A DNA stretch of 64,000 nt from a bacterium SCSIO 12741 (GTDB lineage Bacteria > Bacteroidota > Bacteroidia > Flavobacteriales_G > Salibacteraceae): assembly GCA_024398055.1 (NCBI GenBank), contig CP073749.1:4030594-4094593 (forward strand), read 5' to 3'. The position numbers and the translations under genes were made by a program. The notes beneath the pieces are model-generated. The model saw nothing but the letters and a program-made list of their open reading frames with translations. It ran no database searches and was not told where the DNA came from. Below, in pieces: positions 9,280-19,216 of this stretch. Position 1 is the stretch's first letter. Each line of letters opens with the position of its first letter.

Positions 9280-9657
9280 TTACCGGATGACAAGCAATCG
9301 GTTTCGGTATTCAATGGTCACCCCACCGCACCAGCCGGCTACTGTGATTACTCGGGGGCCACATCCCGGGCGATTGACCACAACCGGACCACCGCCACCT
9401 CCAGTAGGGTTTACACCATAGGCTACTACCTGATATCCCAAGGGAGGAGCTGCCACCATAGTGGTAAGCGTTGTGGCCGGACAATTCATCACCGGACCGG
9501 TACCCATGGGGCAGCCAGTGGTCGAAAAGGTTTCGTTCACCTTTACGGTAAAGTCACAAGGCGTTTGATTATCTACGTCTACATTTTGAGCCTGAACAAA
9601 GGCGGGAAGGGTCATCATTGCGAATCCAAGAATGACCAGTTTAGTCCATGTTTTCAT
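9280..9657 (-). CDS. Small secreted cysteine-rich protein, twin of the LuxR C-terminal domain
   Basis: A 125-residue protein with a Sec signal peptide (1-23, cleavage after AQA). The mature part shares N-x-T-x-C-x-F-x-V-K-V-N, a central Y-G motif, and a final strand pair ending L-L-V-I with the C-terminal domain of the adjacent LuxR-type protein. Cys34, 49, 99 and 110 align with Cys290, 304, 355 and 367 there; a fifth Cys (59) and a G-G-G-G-G insert near 86-90 are unique here. Probably a disulphide-stabilised beta domain in the periplasm or exported. No named family recognised. Confidence 0.8.
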   Translation of the reverse strand: MKTWTKLVILGFAMMTLPAFVQAQNVDVDNQTPCDFTVKVNETFSTTGCPMGTGPVMNCPATTLTTMVAAPPLGYQVVAYGVNPTGGGGGPVVVNRPGCGPRVITVAGWCGGVTIEYRNRLLVIR

Positions 9658-9821
9658 GTGTTGAAGTATTTAATAGTTTATGAATAAGATTAGGCCCAAA
9701 AATGAAGACTATACCCAGGAAATGCGGGTGATTAGTCGGGTGATATTGGTCAGAATCATCCCTCACCCGGTTGGGTGATGCGTTTTTTAAGTGTTTGATT
9801 TTAATTGAATTGCAGGCATGG

Positions 9822-9860
9822 AAAAAGAAAAACGGCTTAAGCAAAGTAGCTTAAACCGTT
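9822..9860 (-). terminator. katG terminator
   Basis: AACGG(C)TTAAGC and GCTTAA(A)CCGTT form a long stem with a 6-base loop; read on the minus strand it ends in TTTTTCTTTTTCC. It lies about 50 bp past the katG stop. Confidence 0.75.
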
Positions 9861-9911
9861 CTCTTCTGACTTGGTCCCCTAAAAAAGTCAGATCCGTTAT
9901 CGTGAACTCAA

Positions 9912-12230
<2,319 letters not shown>

Positions 12231-12251
12231 TTATTTATAAAAACTATATTT

Positions 12252-12289
12252 TCAATGCTAATATTGATAATGTCAATGTTGTAGATTTG
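12252..12289. promoter_or_regulatory. Candidate OxyR site and oxyR promoter
   Basis: The katG-oxyR intergenic region carries three alternating half-sites TCAAT (12252-12256), ATTGA (12263-12267) and TCAAT (12273-12277); the last two form an inverted repeat of the T-N11-A type used by LysR regulators. TAGATTTG at 12282-12289 fits the -7 consensus for oxyR, ending 4 bases before its ATG. On the minus strand CATCTTTG (12212-12219) is a near match for katG. Confidence 0.5.
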
Positions 12290-12293
12290 TGCT

Positions 12294-13232
12294 ATGAATA
12301 TTCAGCAGTTCCAGTACGTGTTGGCAGTAGTTGATTTCAAAAACTTTGAATTGGCGGCCGAGCATTGTTTCGTTACTCAATCCACCTTAAGTACCATGAT
12401 TGGTCGCCTGGAGGATGAAATGGGAATCAAAATCTTTAACCGGAAAACCAAACCCGTATCCTTGACCAAGGAAGGCGAAGAGTTGATCATTCAGTTTCGG
12501 GTTATCCTCAAGGAGATTGATTCCCTGAAGAATGTTGTACAAGAATTAAAAGGGGAGGTGGCCGGCGAACTACGTATGGGTATCATTCCCACAATTGCTC
12601 CATTTTTACTTCCTCTTTTCCTAAAGTCATTTGCTGAGGCCTTTCCTAAAGTGGAATTCATTGTGCGGGAAATGACCACAGCAGACATCCAAAAGGCATT
12701 ACGCAATCGGGTGCTGGATATAGGTATTTTGGCCATTCCTCTGGAAGATCCTGATTTGACCGAATTGCCCTTGTACGATGAGCCCTTCCTCATATACGAT
12801 TGTCGGGAAGAACCTTTCGATGGACCCATTTCGATAGAGGAACTGGATTACTCCAAACTCTTTTTACTACAGGAAGGGCATTGTTTGCGAACCCAGGTGT
12901 TGCAGATCTGTGAGCTTTCCAATCAATACACTACGGGTAAACAAAATTTTGAGTTCGAATCGGGTTCCATGGATAGTCTTCTGAGGTTCACCAAGGCCAA
13001 TGAGGGGATGACCATTGTCCCTTTTCTTGCTAGTCTCGATTTACCCGCGAAAGACAAAAAGTGCCTGGTCGATTTCAAACTACCTACGCCGGTTCGTTCC
13101 ATTGGCCTGATCACCCATAAACACTTCGTTAAGAAACGTTTGCTCCAGGAATTGCAAAAGGCGATTCAACAAGCCGTGGAGAAAAACCAACTTTCTTTGT
13201 CGGCAGAGCATCACTTGTTTAAGCCCTTGTGA
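12294..13232 (+). CDS. oxyR: OxyR-like LysR-family peroxide regulator
   Basis: A 312-residue LysR-type activator. Winged HTH at residues 1-60 (F-V-T-Q-S-T-L-S-T-M-I-G-R-L-E) and an effector domain from about residue 90. Cys197 and Cys206 sit in EGHCLRTQVLQIC, the same spacing and context as the redox-sensing pair C199/C208 of E. coli OxyR, so a disulphide switch is very likely. Divergent placement next to katG fits direct control of KatG and autoregulation. Confidence 0.93.
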   Translation: MNIQQFQYVLAVVDFKNFELAAEHCFVTQSTLSTMIGRLEDEMGIKIFNRKTKPVSLTKEGEELIIQFRVILKEIDSLKNVVQELKGEVAGELRMGIIPTIAPFLLPLFLKSFAEAFPKVEFIVREMTTADIQKALRNRVLDIGILAIPLEDPDLTELPLYDEPFLIYDCREEPFDGPISIEELDYSKLFLLQEGHCLRTQVLQICELSNQYTTGKQNFEFESGSMDSLLRFTKANEGMTIVPFLASLDLPAKDKKCLVDFKLPTPVRSIGLITHKHFVKKRLLQELQKAIQQAVEKNQLSLSAEHHLFKPL

Positions 13233-13608
13233 AAACCCGATTCATCAGAATGGATCAAGTGTGGCAAGGGGTATTAGGAACAAGACTGCCTGTCAACACC
13301 TTTGCAACAACCAAAGTGCAGGATTGAAATGGTTTCCTTATCCGGGGTGTGTGGCCTAAAAGGTCAGATGCATTTGCGCGTCTAATACAATCATTTCTTT
13401 TCACTTCCCTTGAGTTTTGTTTAAGTCGCCATCACTATAGGTGACTGAAGGAGAAACTCGAAAATCCTTGAAAAGAGTAGGGAATAGAAAGCCACTTCAA
13501 CCCGGGCTTTTCGAAATAGCTCTTGGCAGTTATTTCAATATGTAAACCTTAGACGCAAACTTATGACCTGTAGAACCGAGGCTAAGTTGTCGCTCAAAAT
13601 ATGAGCTC
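13233..13608. other. 376-bp non-coding region with element copy 1
   Basis: No supportable gene. It holds copy 1 of the conserved structured element (see 13425-13481) and, just downstream, a GAAAGCC/GGGCTTTTC hairpin around 13487-13514. No TAnnTTTG box was recognised. Confidence 0.5.
13425..13481 (+). promoter_or_regulatory. Conserved structured element, copy 1
   Basis: A 6-bp hairpin (13425-13430 with 13440-13445) is followed after 2 bases by the core: outer stem AAGGA (13448-13452)/TCCTT (13465-13469), inner GA/TC with triloop AAC, single-stranded GAAAA (13460-13464), linker GAAAA, then GAGTAGG (13475-13481). The outer stem differs from the other copies but still pairs. It lies about 130 bp upstream of the tandem-AraC gene, farther than in the other copies. 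Could be a regulatory RNA or an operator. Confidence 0.55.
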
Positions 13609-14448
13609 ATGTTACCTACCTGTTCCAAAACTGAGCAGAGAGCGGTAACCTGCTGTTCGAGAGCCAATGAAGAGGTGATTGAAAACCTTTGTAAGGTCAT
13701 TGAAAGCCAGGCCGTGGATCCCCATTTTGAGTTTCAGCACGCTATTCAGGGAATTCCTATCCATGCAACCTGTTTTGCCCAGAATCTCAAGAAACTAAAA
13801 GGATGCACGCCACGAACCTATTTGGCCAAAATTAGGTTGCGTCATGCAGCAGCCCTGCTTCGCACTCAAAATCTGCCCATCAAGAATGTAGCCTGGCAAA
13901 GCGGTTTTCGCAGCTATTCCTACTTCTGGCAGGTATTTAAAGAAACCTTTGGATGCAGCCCAACAACCTACCGCAATCGCCGATCTAAGGCCCTAAAGCC
14001 AGAAGTGGTTCATTGGAAGCTTCCACTCAATGATCAAATGAAAAAATCGACCCTGGATTGGATTCAGCAGGATTCGATCATATCGGCCTTTTTTCAAACC
14101 TATTTAAGCGACACCAACAAAGTGTATCTGAGTTACCATGAATTGGCGGATCAATTGCGGTTGAGCCGGTCTCAATTGGGCAGAAAGCTCAAAAAGTGTT
14201 TTGGTGTTCCTCCTATGAAGTTGGTTTTTTACCTCAAACTACTGATCGCTATGGAGTCGCTTAACAATGAGTCTTTGTCCGTTACCGAGGTGGCCTACCG
14301 GGCTGGTTTCTTTGATCAGGCTCATTTGTGCAGAGCTTTGCGCGAAACCTTGGGGCTCAGTCCTACCGAGTATAGAAAGAACAAACCGCATCAACAATCT
14401 TTAAAATGGCTTCGAGAGTCTCTAAATAAAAATAACCCGATGAATTAG
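13609..14448 (+). CDS. Regulator with two tandem AraC DNA-binding domains
   Basis: A 279-residue protein made of two AraC/XylS HTH_18 units and no ligand-binding domain. Unit 1 (about 28-122) contains VAWQSGFRSYSYFWQVFKE and G-C-S-P-T-T-Y-R; unit 2 (about 158-257) contains VAYRAGFFDQAHLCRALRE and G-L-S-P-T-E-Y-R-K. Either unit alone would be a full two-HTH DNA-binding domain, so the protein could contact a long or repeated site. The start is uncertain: the frame is open back to 13567 and no ribosome-binding site helps. It precedes the RhiA-like island and is a candidate regulator of it and of the conserved elements. Confidence 0.82.
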   Translation: MLPTCSKTEQRAVTCCSRANEEVIENLCKVIESQAVDPHFEFQHAIQGIPIHATCFAQNLKKLKGCTPRTYLAKIRLRHAAALLRTQNLPIKNVAWQSGFRSYSYFWQVFKETFGCSPTTYRNRRSKALKPEVVHWKLPLNDQMKKSTLDWIQQDSIISAFFQTYLSDTNKVYLSYHELADQLRLSRSQLGRKLKKCFGVPPMKLVFYLKLLIAMESLNNESLSVTEVAYRAGFFDQAHLCRALRETLGLSPTEYRKNKPHQQSLKWLRESLNKNNPMN

Positions 14449-14521
14449 TCAATCTGATACAAGGAATTCCAGGGGAAGGAGATCAACTTTGGTATTCCAT
14501 TAACGTTAAACGAATAGCGAC

Positions 14522-14551
14522 AGGCGGAATCCGAAAAGCCTTATGAGTAGG
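14522..14551 (+). promoter_or_regulatory. Conserved structured element, copy 2
   Basis: Outer stem AGGC (14522-14525)/GCCT (14538-14541), inner GG/CC with triloop AAT, GAAAA (14533-14537), linker TAT, GAGTAGG (14545-14551). The ATG of the 74-aa gene follows after 20 bases. A weaker hairpin (TATTC/GAATA) lies just upstream. Confidence 0.65.
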
Positions 14552-14571
14552 AAAACAAAAATTCACCCATT

Positions 14572-14796
14572 ATGCCAGTTTTAAACGCAAACACCGCAGT
14601 AGCCTTAGGTCCGTATGCCAAAGGAGCCATATTGACCATCACTGCCCCTCAAACAGATACCATTGCTGATTTTCCAGATTTGAATGGAACTTACATTAGT
14701 CTGACTTATCTGCCTAAGAAGATCACTTTGGCTCAAAACACGGCCTACACTTTAACGGCTGCAGCGGCAAACATCACCTACCAGGTCCAGCAATAA
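14572..14796 (+). CDS. Small 74-aa protein of unknown function
   Basis: A short protein rich in Ala and Thr with alternating hydrophobic residues (A-I-L-T-I-T-A, I-S-L-T-Y-L, Y-T-L-T-A), suggesting an all-beta fold. No signal peptide, no membrane segment, no cysteine. It is preceded by element copy 2 at nearly the same distance as copy 3 has from the RhiA-like gene, which suggests shared control and supports it being a real gene. Family not recognised. Confidence 0.65.
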   Translation: MPVLNANTAVALGPYAKGAILTITAPQTDTIADFPDLNGTYISLTYLPKKITLAQNTAYTLTAAAANITYQVQQ

Positions 14797-14892
14797 AAAT
14801 TCGGTTAATCATTCTGCACTCTTAAGTTCGACCATGCCCATAGCGCTTGGCTAACTCCCTATAGATCGGGTCGATTGGAGAAGAATAATTAA

Positions 14893-14952
14893 TTACTCCC
14901 AGCCACAGGAGTAAAAGGGTGGAGGCGGTTTCCGAAAAGCCTGATGAGTAGG
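14893..14952 (+). promoter_or_regulatory. Conserved structured element, copy 3
   Basis: A 7-bp hairpin TTACTCC (14893-14899)/GGAGTAA (14908-14914) precedes the core: AGGC (14923-14926)/GCCT (14939-14942), inner GG/CC with triloop TTT, GAAAA (14934-14938), linker GAT, GAGTAGG (14946-14952). The ATG of the first RhiA-like gene lies 25 bases on. Between copies 2 and 3 the triloop and linker change while stems, GAAAA and GAGTAGG stay fixed. Confidence 0.65.
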
Positions 14953-14977
14953 AGTCAATTTTAAACAATAACTAATT

Positions 14978-15643
14978 ATGAGTCATTTAACAATGAATTT
15001 TTCCACTTCGGCTTCATTGGCTGAGGCTACAGGAACTTCGTATTCGGTCAACTGTGTCAATAACTCGACTACAGACTGGGTATTCTATGTGTATCAAACA
15101 ATGCCCCAACAACCATCGGATATTTTTTCGCTGGCGTGGTTTGCTTCTCCCTACAAAATTTCTGTAGGATCTTCTATCCGTTTTAACTGGACCATTGACT
15201 ACAGCTTCGTCTGGGGTAATACGGGAACAGTTACTCCAGGGGTAACCTTTGATGCCGGTGGTACGGTTCCTTGCGACTTGGCAGGAGAGAATATGACCAC
15301 TTTTAGCCTGGATAACAATGCACCACAACTCAGTACTCCTGTTGAAGGAGGACAAGCAGGTAGCTTGACCATTAATGAAGCAGGTAACGTTCCAAACGAC
15401 GTTTTCAGTACCGGTATCGGTATGTCAGGTTATGGAACTTTTGTGCAACAGGCTTACGCCAACACGACTCAAGTGTATACTCCTGAGCCCGAGTACTGGG
15501 TAGCTGCGGCGACTGAAATGCAGATGGGTGTGGTATTGGCACAAACGGTAAACCAGGCGGCGAGCTTTAAGTTTGAGCCGAATGTTTATTCCATCAAAGC
15601 CACTTTGGGTTCAGATAACCTTTGGACCATTGAAAACGAGTAG
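14978..15643 (+). CDS. RhiA-like protein, copy 1
   Basis: A 221-residue protein resembling, from memory, the RhiA family (rhizosphere-induced protein of Rhizobium leguminosarum). Typical blocks: a W-x-F-Y-V-Y-Q-T-M-P strand, F-S-L-A-W-F-A-S-P, F-x-W-x-I-D-Y-S-F-V-W-G-x-T-G, G-V-T-F-D-A-G, and the near-C-terminal G-I-G-M-S-G-Y-G-T-F-V-Q-Q-A. No signal peptide, so made in the cytoplasm. The molecular role of the family is not known; rhiA in Rhizobium is quorum-regulated. It is preceded by element copy 3, followed by a terminator, and then by a diverged paralogue. Confidence 0.8.
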   Translation: MSHLTMNFSTSASLAEATGTSYSVNCVNNSTTDWVFYVYQTMPQQPSDIFSLAWFASPYKISVGSSIRFNWTIDYSFVWGNTGTVTPGVTFDAGGTVPCDLAGENMTTFSLDNNAPQLSTPVEGGQAGSLTINEAGNVPNDVFSTGIGMSGYGTFVQQAYANTTQVYTPEPEYWVAAATEMQMGVVLAQTVNQAASFKFEPNVYSIKATLGSDNLWTIENE

Positions 15644-15666
15644 AGTTTAGTTTATCTCTCTTTGAT

Positions 15667-15704
15667 AAGGGGCGAGTCTCCCTGAGGCTCGTTTCCCCTT
15701 TTTT
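15667..15704 (+). terminator. Terminator between the RhiA-like paralogues
   Basis: A GGGG-CGAG stem pairs with CTCG-TTT-CCCC and is followed by six T. It starts 24 bp past the first RhiA-like stop and ends 11 bp before the second gene's ATG, so it should attenuate read-through into copy 2. Confidence 0.8.
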
Positions 15705-15715
15705 GATTGCCCCAC

Positions 15716-16360
15716 ATGGAACAATCCAACACAGAATCTACAGCTACGACCTACCGATTGAGGTGCACCAACGCGTCGGCCATCAGCTGGTACTTTTACC
15801 TGTATTATCGCATGGTAGATCAATCCGAAGGAAATTACTATTCCCTGGTTTGGAAAGCCAGTCCTTTTGAAATTGCTCCTCAATCTTTCTACAACTTCTC
15901 CTTTACCGAAACGGAGTCTTTTCATTGGTTGTATTCTGAAAACCTGGACGCCGGAACTCTTCCCATGGCTGGAGGCGGGATACCCGCTCAGGTTCCAACG
16001 AACAATCGGGCTTTGTTTAATATCGAAGAAAATGTACCTCAGCTGTCCAATGCGTCACCGGAGGAAGGTTCAACTGATCTAGCCATCTATACGGGGGACA
16101 AAGTTCCTAATGCCCATTTTTCAACGGGTATAGGCATGTCTGGATCGGCGGCCTTGGTGCAACCGGCCTATGCCAATACCATGCAAACATTTCCATCCAA
16201 TTTGGACCTGTGGTTAGCCGCTTCTCAATCTAAAGTTTGGGAGAGCGAAGTTCTGAATTTGGGTGAAATTTCTAATTCAATTGCTGTTCAGTATCCTTTG
16301 AATGTTAGCTCTTTAATGGCCACGATAAACGAGAGCAATGAATGGGTGCTCAACTCCTGA
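15716..16360 (+). CDS. RhiA-like protein, copy 2
   Basis: A 214-residue diverged paralogue of the preceding protein. Shared blocks: W-Y-F-Y-L-Y, Y-S-L-V-W-K-A-S-P, G-I-G-M-S-G-S-A-A-L-V-Q-P-A-Y-A-N-T, and a C-terminal Y-P-L-N-V-S-S-L-M-A-T-I strand. The tryptophan-rich D-Y-S-F-V-W segment is replaced by T-E-S-F-H-W-L-Y. The start was placed at ATG 15716 rather than the in-frame TTG at 15707. Expression probably depends on read-through of the upstream terminator, as no separate structured element precedes it; the tail-collar gene follows after 26 bp. Confidence 0.75.
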   Translation: MEQSNTESTATTYRLRCTNASAISWYFYLYYRMVDQSEGNYYSLVWKASPFEIAPQSFYNFSFTETESFHWLYSENLDAGTLPMAGGGIPAQVPTNNRALFNIEENVPQLSNASPEEGSTDLAIYTGDKVPNAHFSTGIGMSGSAALVQPAYANTMQTFPSNLDLWLAASQSKVWESEVLNLGEISNSIAVQYPLNVSSLMATINESNEWVLNS

Positions 16361-16386
16361 TAATAACCCCTTAAACGAAAACAAAA

Positions 16387-17406
16387 ATGAGTGATCAAGA
16401 CAACCTTTTGTACGCCATGCAGCAAAGAAACCTGGTGTACAATTACAATTTTGTGAACTACAGCAACAAAGTCGTTGACACTGCTGTTACTTACAATCAT
16501 CCCGATGGATGGCTTTATGAGGATAGTGGATCTGATGGACAGATAAGTTTTGACCCGGGAACCAATTCCTGCATTATCGTAAAAAGCAAAGGAGACGATT
16601 TGATGACCTTCTCGCAGTCCATCAACGAATTTCCCAGATACACCCAAGTAGTACCGGGAAATCGGGTTAGTGCTTGTGCTGTAGTGAATATCCCGGGTGA
16701 ATCCGATGGAACCGTTACCTTTTTACTGACTGATGGGGATAATACCAGTTCATTGACCGAGGTGATACCGGCAGGAAAAACAGTGAATATGGAAATAGGG
16801 TTGGATGTGGGCTCATCCACCAATCATCTGTCTCTATCCCTTCAAAGCTCAACGGCGAGTTTAACCATCTACATTCATAAAGTATACGCCAATGTGGGCG
16901 AAGTTGCTTTAGAAACGCTTCCCTGCGTGGTGGAGGGAACTATTGGTGAGCGGAAACAATACATGTCCACCGAAAACCCACCTTCGGGAGAACTTTCCTT
17001 ATGTCAGCCAACCGCAGAACTTTCCTCGTCTTACACCCGATTAAGCTCATTTTTGGATGGAAAATTTGGCACAGGTTCCAACGGTCTGTCCATGCTGCCC
17101 GATATGAGTGGTTATTTCAGCCGTGCCTGGGACAATGGTGCAGGAGTGGATCCCAATGCAGCCAACGATCGAACGGCCCTCGGAGATGGCTCTGTAAAAG
17201 GAGATAATGTAGGTACCGTTCAGGAAGATCAGGTAAAAGAGCATACCCACTCTTTGGACTATGACGACAGTGGTGAAATTCCTGCTGGAACCGCGGCGTC
17301 TCTGCCAAGTATCAACAAGGCCGTACCTTCTGAAACCGGAAAGTATGGGGGAGTGGAAACGCGAAGCAAAAACATCTCCGAATTGTACACCATGAAATGG
17401 GCTTAA
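16387..17406 (+). CDS. Orphan phage tail-collar/fibre-like protein
   Basis: A 339-residue protein. The N-terminal two thirds look like a beta-rich carbohydrate-binding-type region (residues 10-180). The C-terminal part (about 225-339) has the tail-collar pattern: M-L-P-D-M-S-G-Y-F-S-R-A-W-D-N-G-A-G-V-D, then G-T-V-Q-E-D-Q-V-K-E-H-T-H, and G-G-V-E-T-R-S-K-N-I near the end; the H-T-H motif is typical of fibre tips. No other phage genes flank it. It probably shares transcription with the RhiA-like gene 26 bp upstream. It may be a surface or displayed adhesin rather than a virion part. Confidence 0.72.
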   Translation: MSDQDNLLYAMQQRNLVYNYNFVNYSNKVVDTAVTYNHPDGWLYEDSGSDGQISFDPGTNSCIIVKSKGDDLMTFSQSINEFPRYTQVVPGNRVSACAVVNIPGESDGTVTFLLTDGDNTSSLTEVIPAGKTVNMEIGLDVGSSTNHLSLSLQSSTASLTIYIHKVYANVGEVALETLPCVVEGTIGERKQYMSTENPPSGELSLCQPTAELSSSYTRLSSFLDGKFGTGSNGLSMLPDMSGYFSRAWDNGAGVDPNAANDRTALGDGSVKGDNVGTVQEDQVKEHTHSLDYDDSGEIPAGTAASLPSINKAVPSETGKYGGVETRSKNISELYTMKWA

Positions 17407-17478
17407 CTCTTTTGATGCGAATTCCTGCCCCACCTGGTCACTGCAGAACAGGTGGGTGATCACTCCATAGGCGGAGGG

Positions 17479-17510
17479 ATGAGGGTTGCAAGCGCGCCCT
17501 CATTTTTGTT
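17479..17510 (+). terminator. Terminator of the RhiA/tail-collar unit
   Basis: ATGAGGG pairs with CCCTCAT across an 11-base loop and is followed by TTTTGTTTTT. It closes the plus-strand unit before the dipeptidase gene. Confidence 0.8.
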
Positions 17511-17619
17511 TTTCGGTGGTCCATATTGGGGAGAATGGGGTTGAATAGTTTTAACCGCTATCCCTGCTCATCTGGTCAAAATGCGCTAATTTCATCGCCA
17601 TTCTTGAAAAACACATTCC

Positions 17620-19002
17620 ATGTCTAAATACAAATCCATTATAGAAGCCAACAAACAGCGCTACCTTGACGAACTTTTTGACCTTTTACGTATCCCATCC
17701 ATTAGTGCGGATCCGGCCTATAAAGACGATGTTTTTAAAACAGCCGATGAAGTAGCCCGACGATTGACTGAGGCTGGAGCAGACAACGTTGAAGTATGTG
17801 AAACTCCCGGGTACCCAGTGGTTTATGGTGATAAGATCATTGATCCTTCAAAACCAACTGTACTTGTTTATGGTCACTACGATGTACAACCTGCCGATCC
17901 CTTGGAATTGTGGGATTCAGGACCCTTTGAACCGGTGATTAAGAAAACGGATATTCACCCGGAAGGAGCCATTTTTGCTCGTGGTGCTTGCGATGATAAG
18001 GGACAGATGTACATGCACGTTAAAGCCTTTGAAATCATGATGCAGGAGGGAAGTTTGCCTTGCAACATCAAGTTTATGATTGAAGGGGAAGAGGAAGTGG
18101 GATCTGCTAACCTGGAATGGTACGTTAAGCGCAACCACGAAAAGTTGGAATGTGATGTTATTCTTATTTCCGATACCGGTATGCTGGCCAATGATATTCC
18201 TTCTATTACCACAGGTCTCCGCGGATTGGCCTACATGGAAGTAGAAGTAACGGGTCCAAACCGAGACCTACACTCAGGATTGTACGGAGGAGCAGTAGCA
18301 AATCCCATCAACATTCTAACCAAGATGATTGCCTCTCTTCAGGATGAAAACAATCATATTACCATTCCTGGTTTTTACGATAAAGTGGAAGAATTGAGTC
18401 AGGAAGAACGTGCTGAGATGGCCAAAGCGCCCTTTAGCCTGGACGATTACAAAGCGGCACTGGATATTGACGACGTTCATGGAGAAACAGGCTACACCAC
18501 GATGGAGCGTAATTCCATCCGTCCTACCTTGGATGTAAATGGAATTTGGGGTGGTTATACCGGAGAAGGAGCCAAAACGGTTATTGCTTCTAAAGCCTAT
18601 GCTAAAATATCCATGCGTTTGGTACCTAATCAGGAGCCCAATGAGATTTCTGAATTGTTTGAAAAGCATTTCAAAGCCATCGCCCCTAAGAGCGTGAAGG
18701 TTAAAGTGACTGCTCACCATGGTGGAGAGGGCTATGTAACCCATACCAACGATCATGCTTATCAGTCGGCGAGTAAGGCCTATGAGGTAACTTTTGGTAA
18801 GAAACCGATTCCCGTTCGTTCTGGAGGTAGTATTCCAATTGTGGCTTTGTTTGAAAAGGAATTGAAGTCAAAGTCTATTCTGATGGGCTTTGGTTTGGAC
18901 AGTGATGCCATTCATTCACCCAATGAGCATTACGGCGTTTTCAACTACCTGAAAGGGATTGAGACGATTCCTTACTTCTACGAGTTTTTTGCCGGAGAGT
19001 AA
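17620..19002 (+). CDS. M20-family dipeptidase
   Basis: A 460-residue metallopeptidase of the M20 (carnosinase/PepV-like) family; removes amino acids from di- or short peptides in the cytoplasm. Zinc site: G-H-Y-D-V-Q-P-A-D-P (His86, Asp88), R-G-A-C-D-D-K-G (Asp125/126) and E-G-E-E-E-V-G-S (156-163). The lid or dimerisation domain is inserted at about 205-355 and the last metal His lies in D-S-D-A-I-H-S-P-N-E-H. No signal peptide. Monocistronic by spacing. Confidence 0.92.
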   Translation: MSKYKSIIEANKQRYLDELFDLLRIPSISADPAYKDDVFKTADEVARRLTEAGADNVEVCETPGYPVVYGDKIIDPSKPTVLVYGHYDVQPADPLELWDSGPFEPVIKKTDIHPEGAIFARGACDDKGQMYMHVKAFEIMMQEGSLPCNIKFMIEGEEEVGSANLEWYVKRNHEKLECDVILISDTGMLANDIPSITTGLRGLAYMEVEVTGPNRDLHSGLYGGAVANPINILTKMIASLQDENNHITIPGFYDKVEELSQEERAEMAKAPFSLDDYKAALDIDDVHGETGYTTMERNSIRPTLDVNGIWGGYTGEGAKTVIASKAYAKISMRLVPNQEPNEISELFEKHFKAIAPKSVKVKVTAHHGGEGYVTHTNDHAYQSASKAYEVTFGKKPIPVRSGGSIPIVALFEKELKSKSILMGFGLDSDAIHSPNEHYGVFNYLKGIETIPYFYEFFAGE

Positions 19003-19216
19003 TTCCTAACAGACCCTTAAAAGGGCTCAAAATTCTTTTAAGATTTCATTAAGACCTGGGATTTCTCAAATCTGAAAAGGGGAGGATTATACAAGCGGTT
19101 TTTTCCTTGAATCATTCGGTTGATTTTTCCATTAACCGAGTCAAGTGCTGCGTTTATCCTATTCAAAATCAATGGCTTTGTTGCCTTTGCGAATTTTGAT
19201 GGAAAATGTAACAGCA

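Noticed and set aside
9751-9788. TCACCC/GGGTGA hairpin followed by a T run, a possible plus-strand terminator.
   Set aside because: No plus-strand gene lies upstream within 1.7 kb, and the T run is displaced from the stem; left unassigned.
14923-14952. CTGATGAG and GAAA in element copy 3 suggested a hammerhead ribozyme.
   Set aside because: Order and stems are wrong: GAAAA precedes CTGATGAG with only a few bases between, and copy 2 reads CTTATGAG, which would break the catalytic core.
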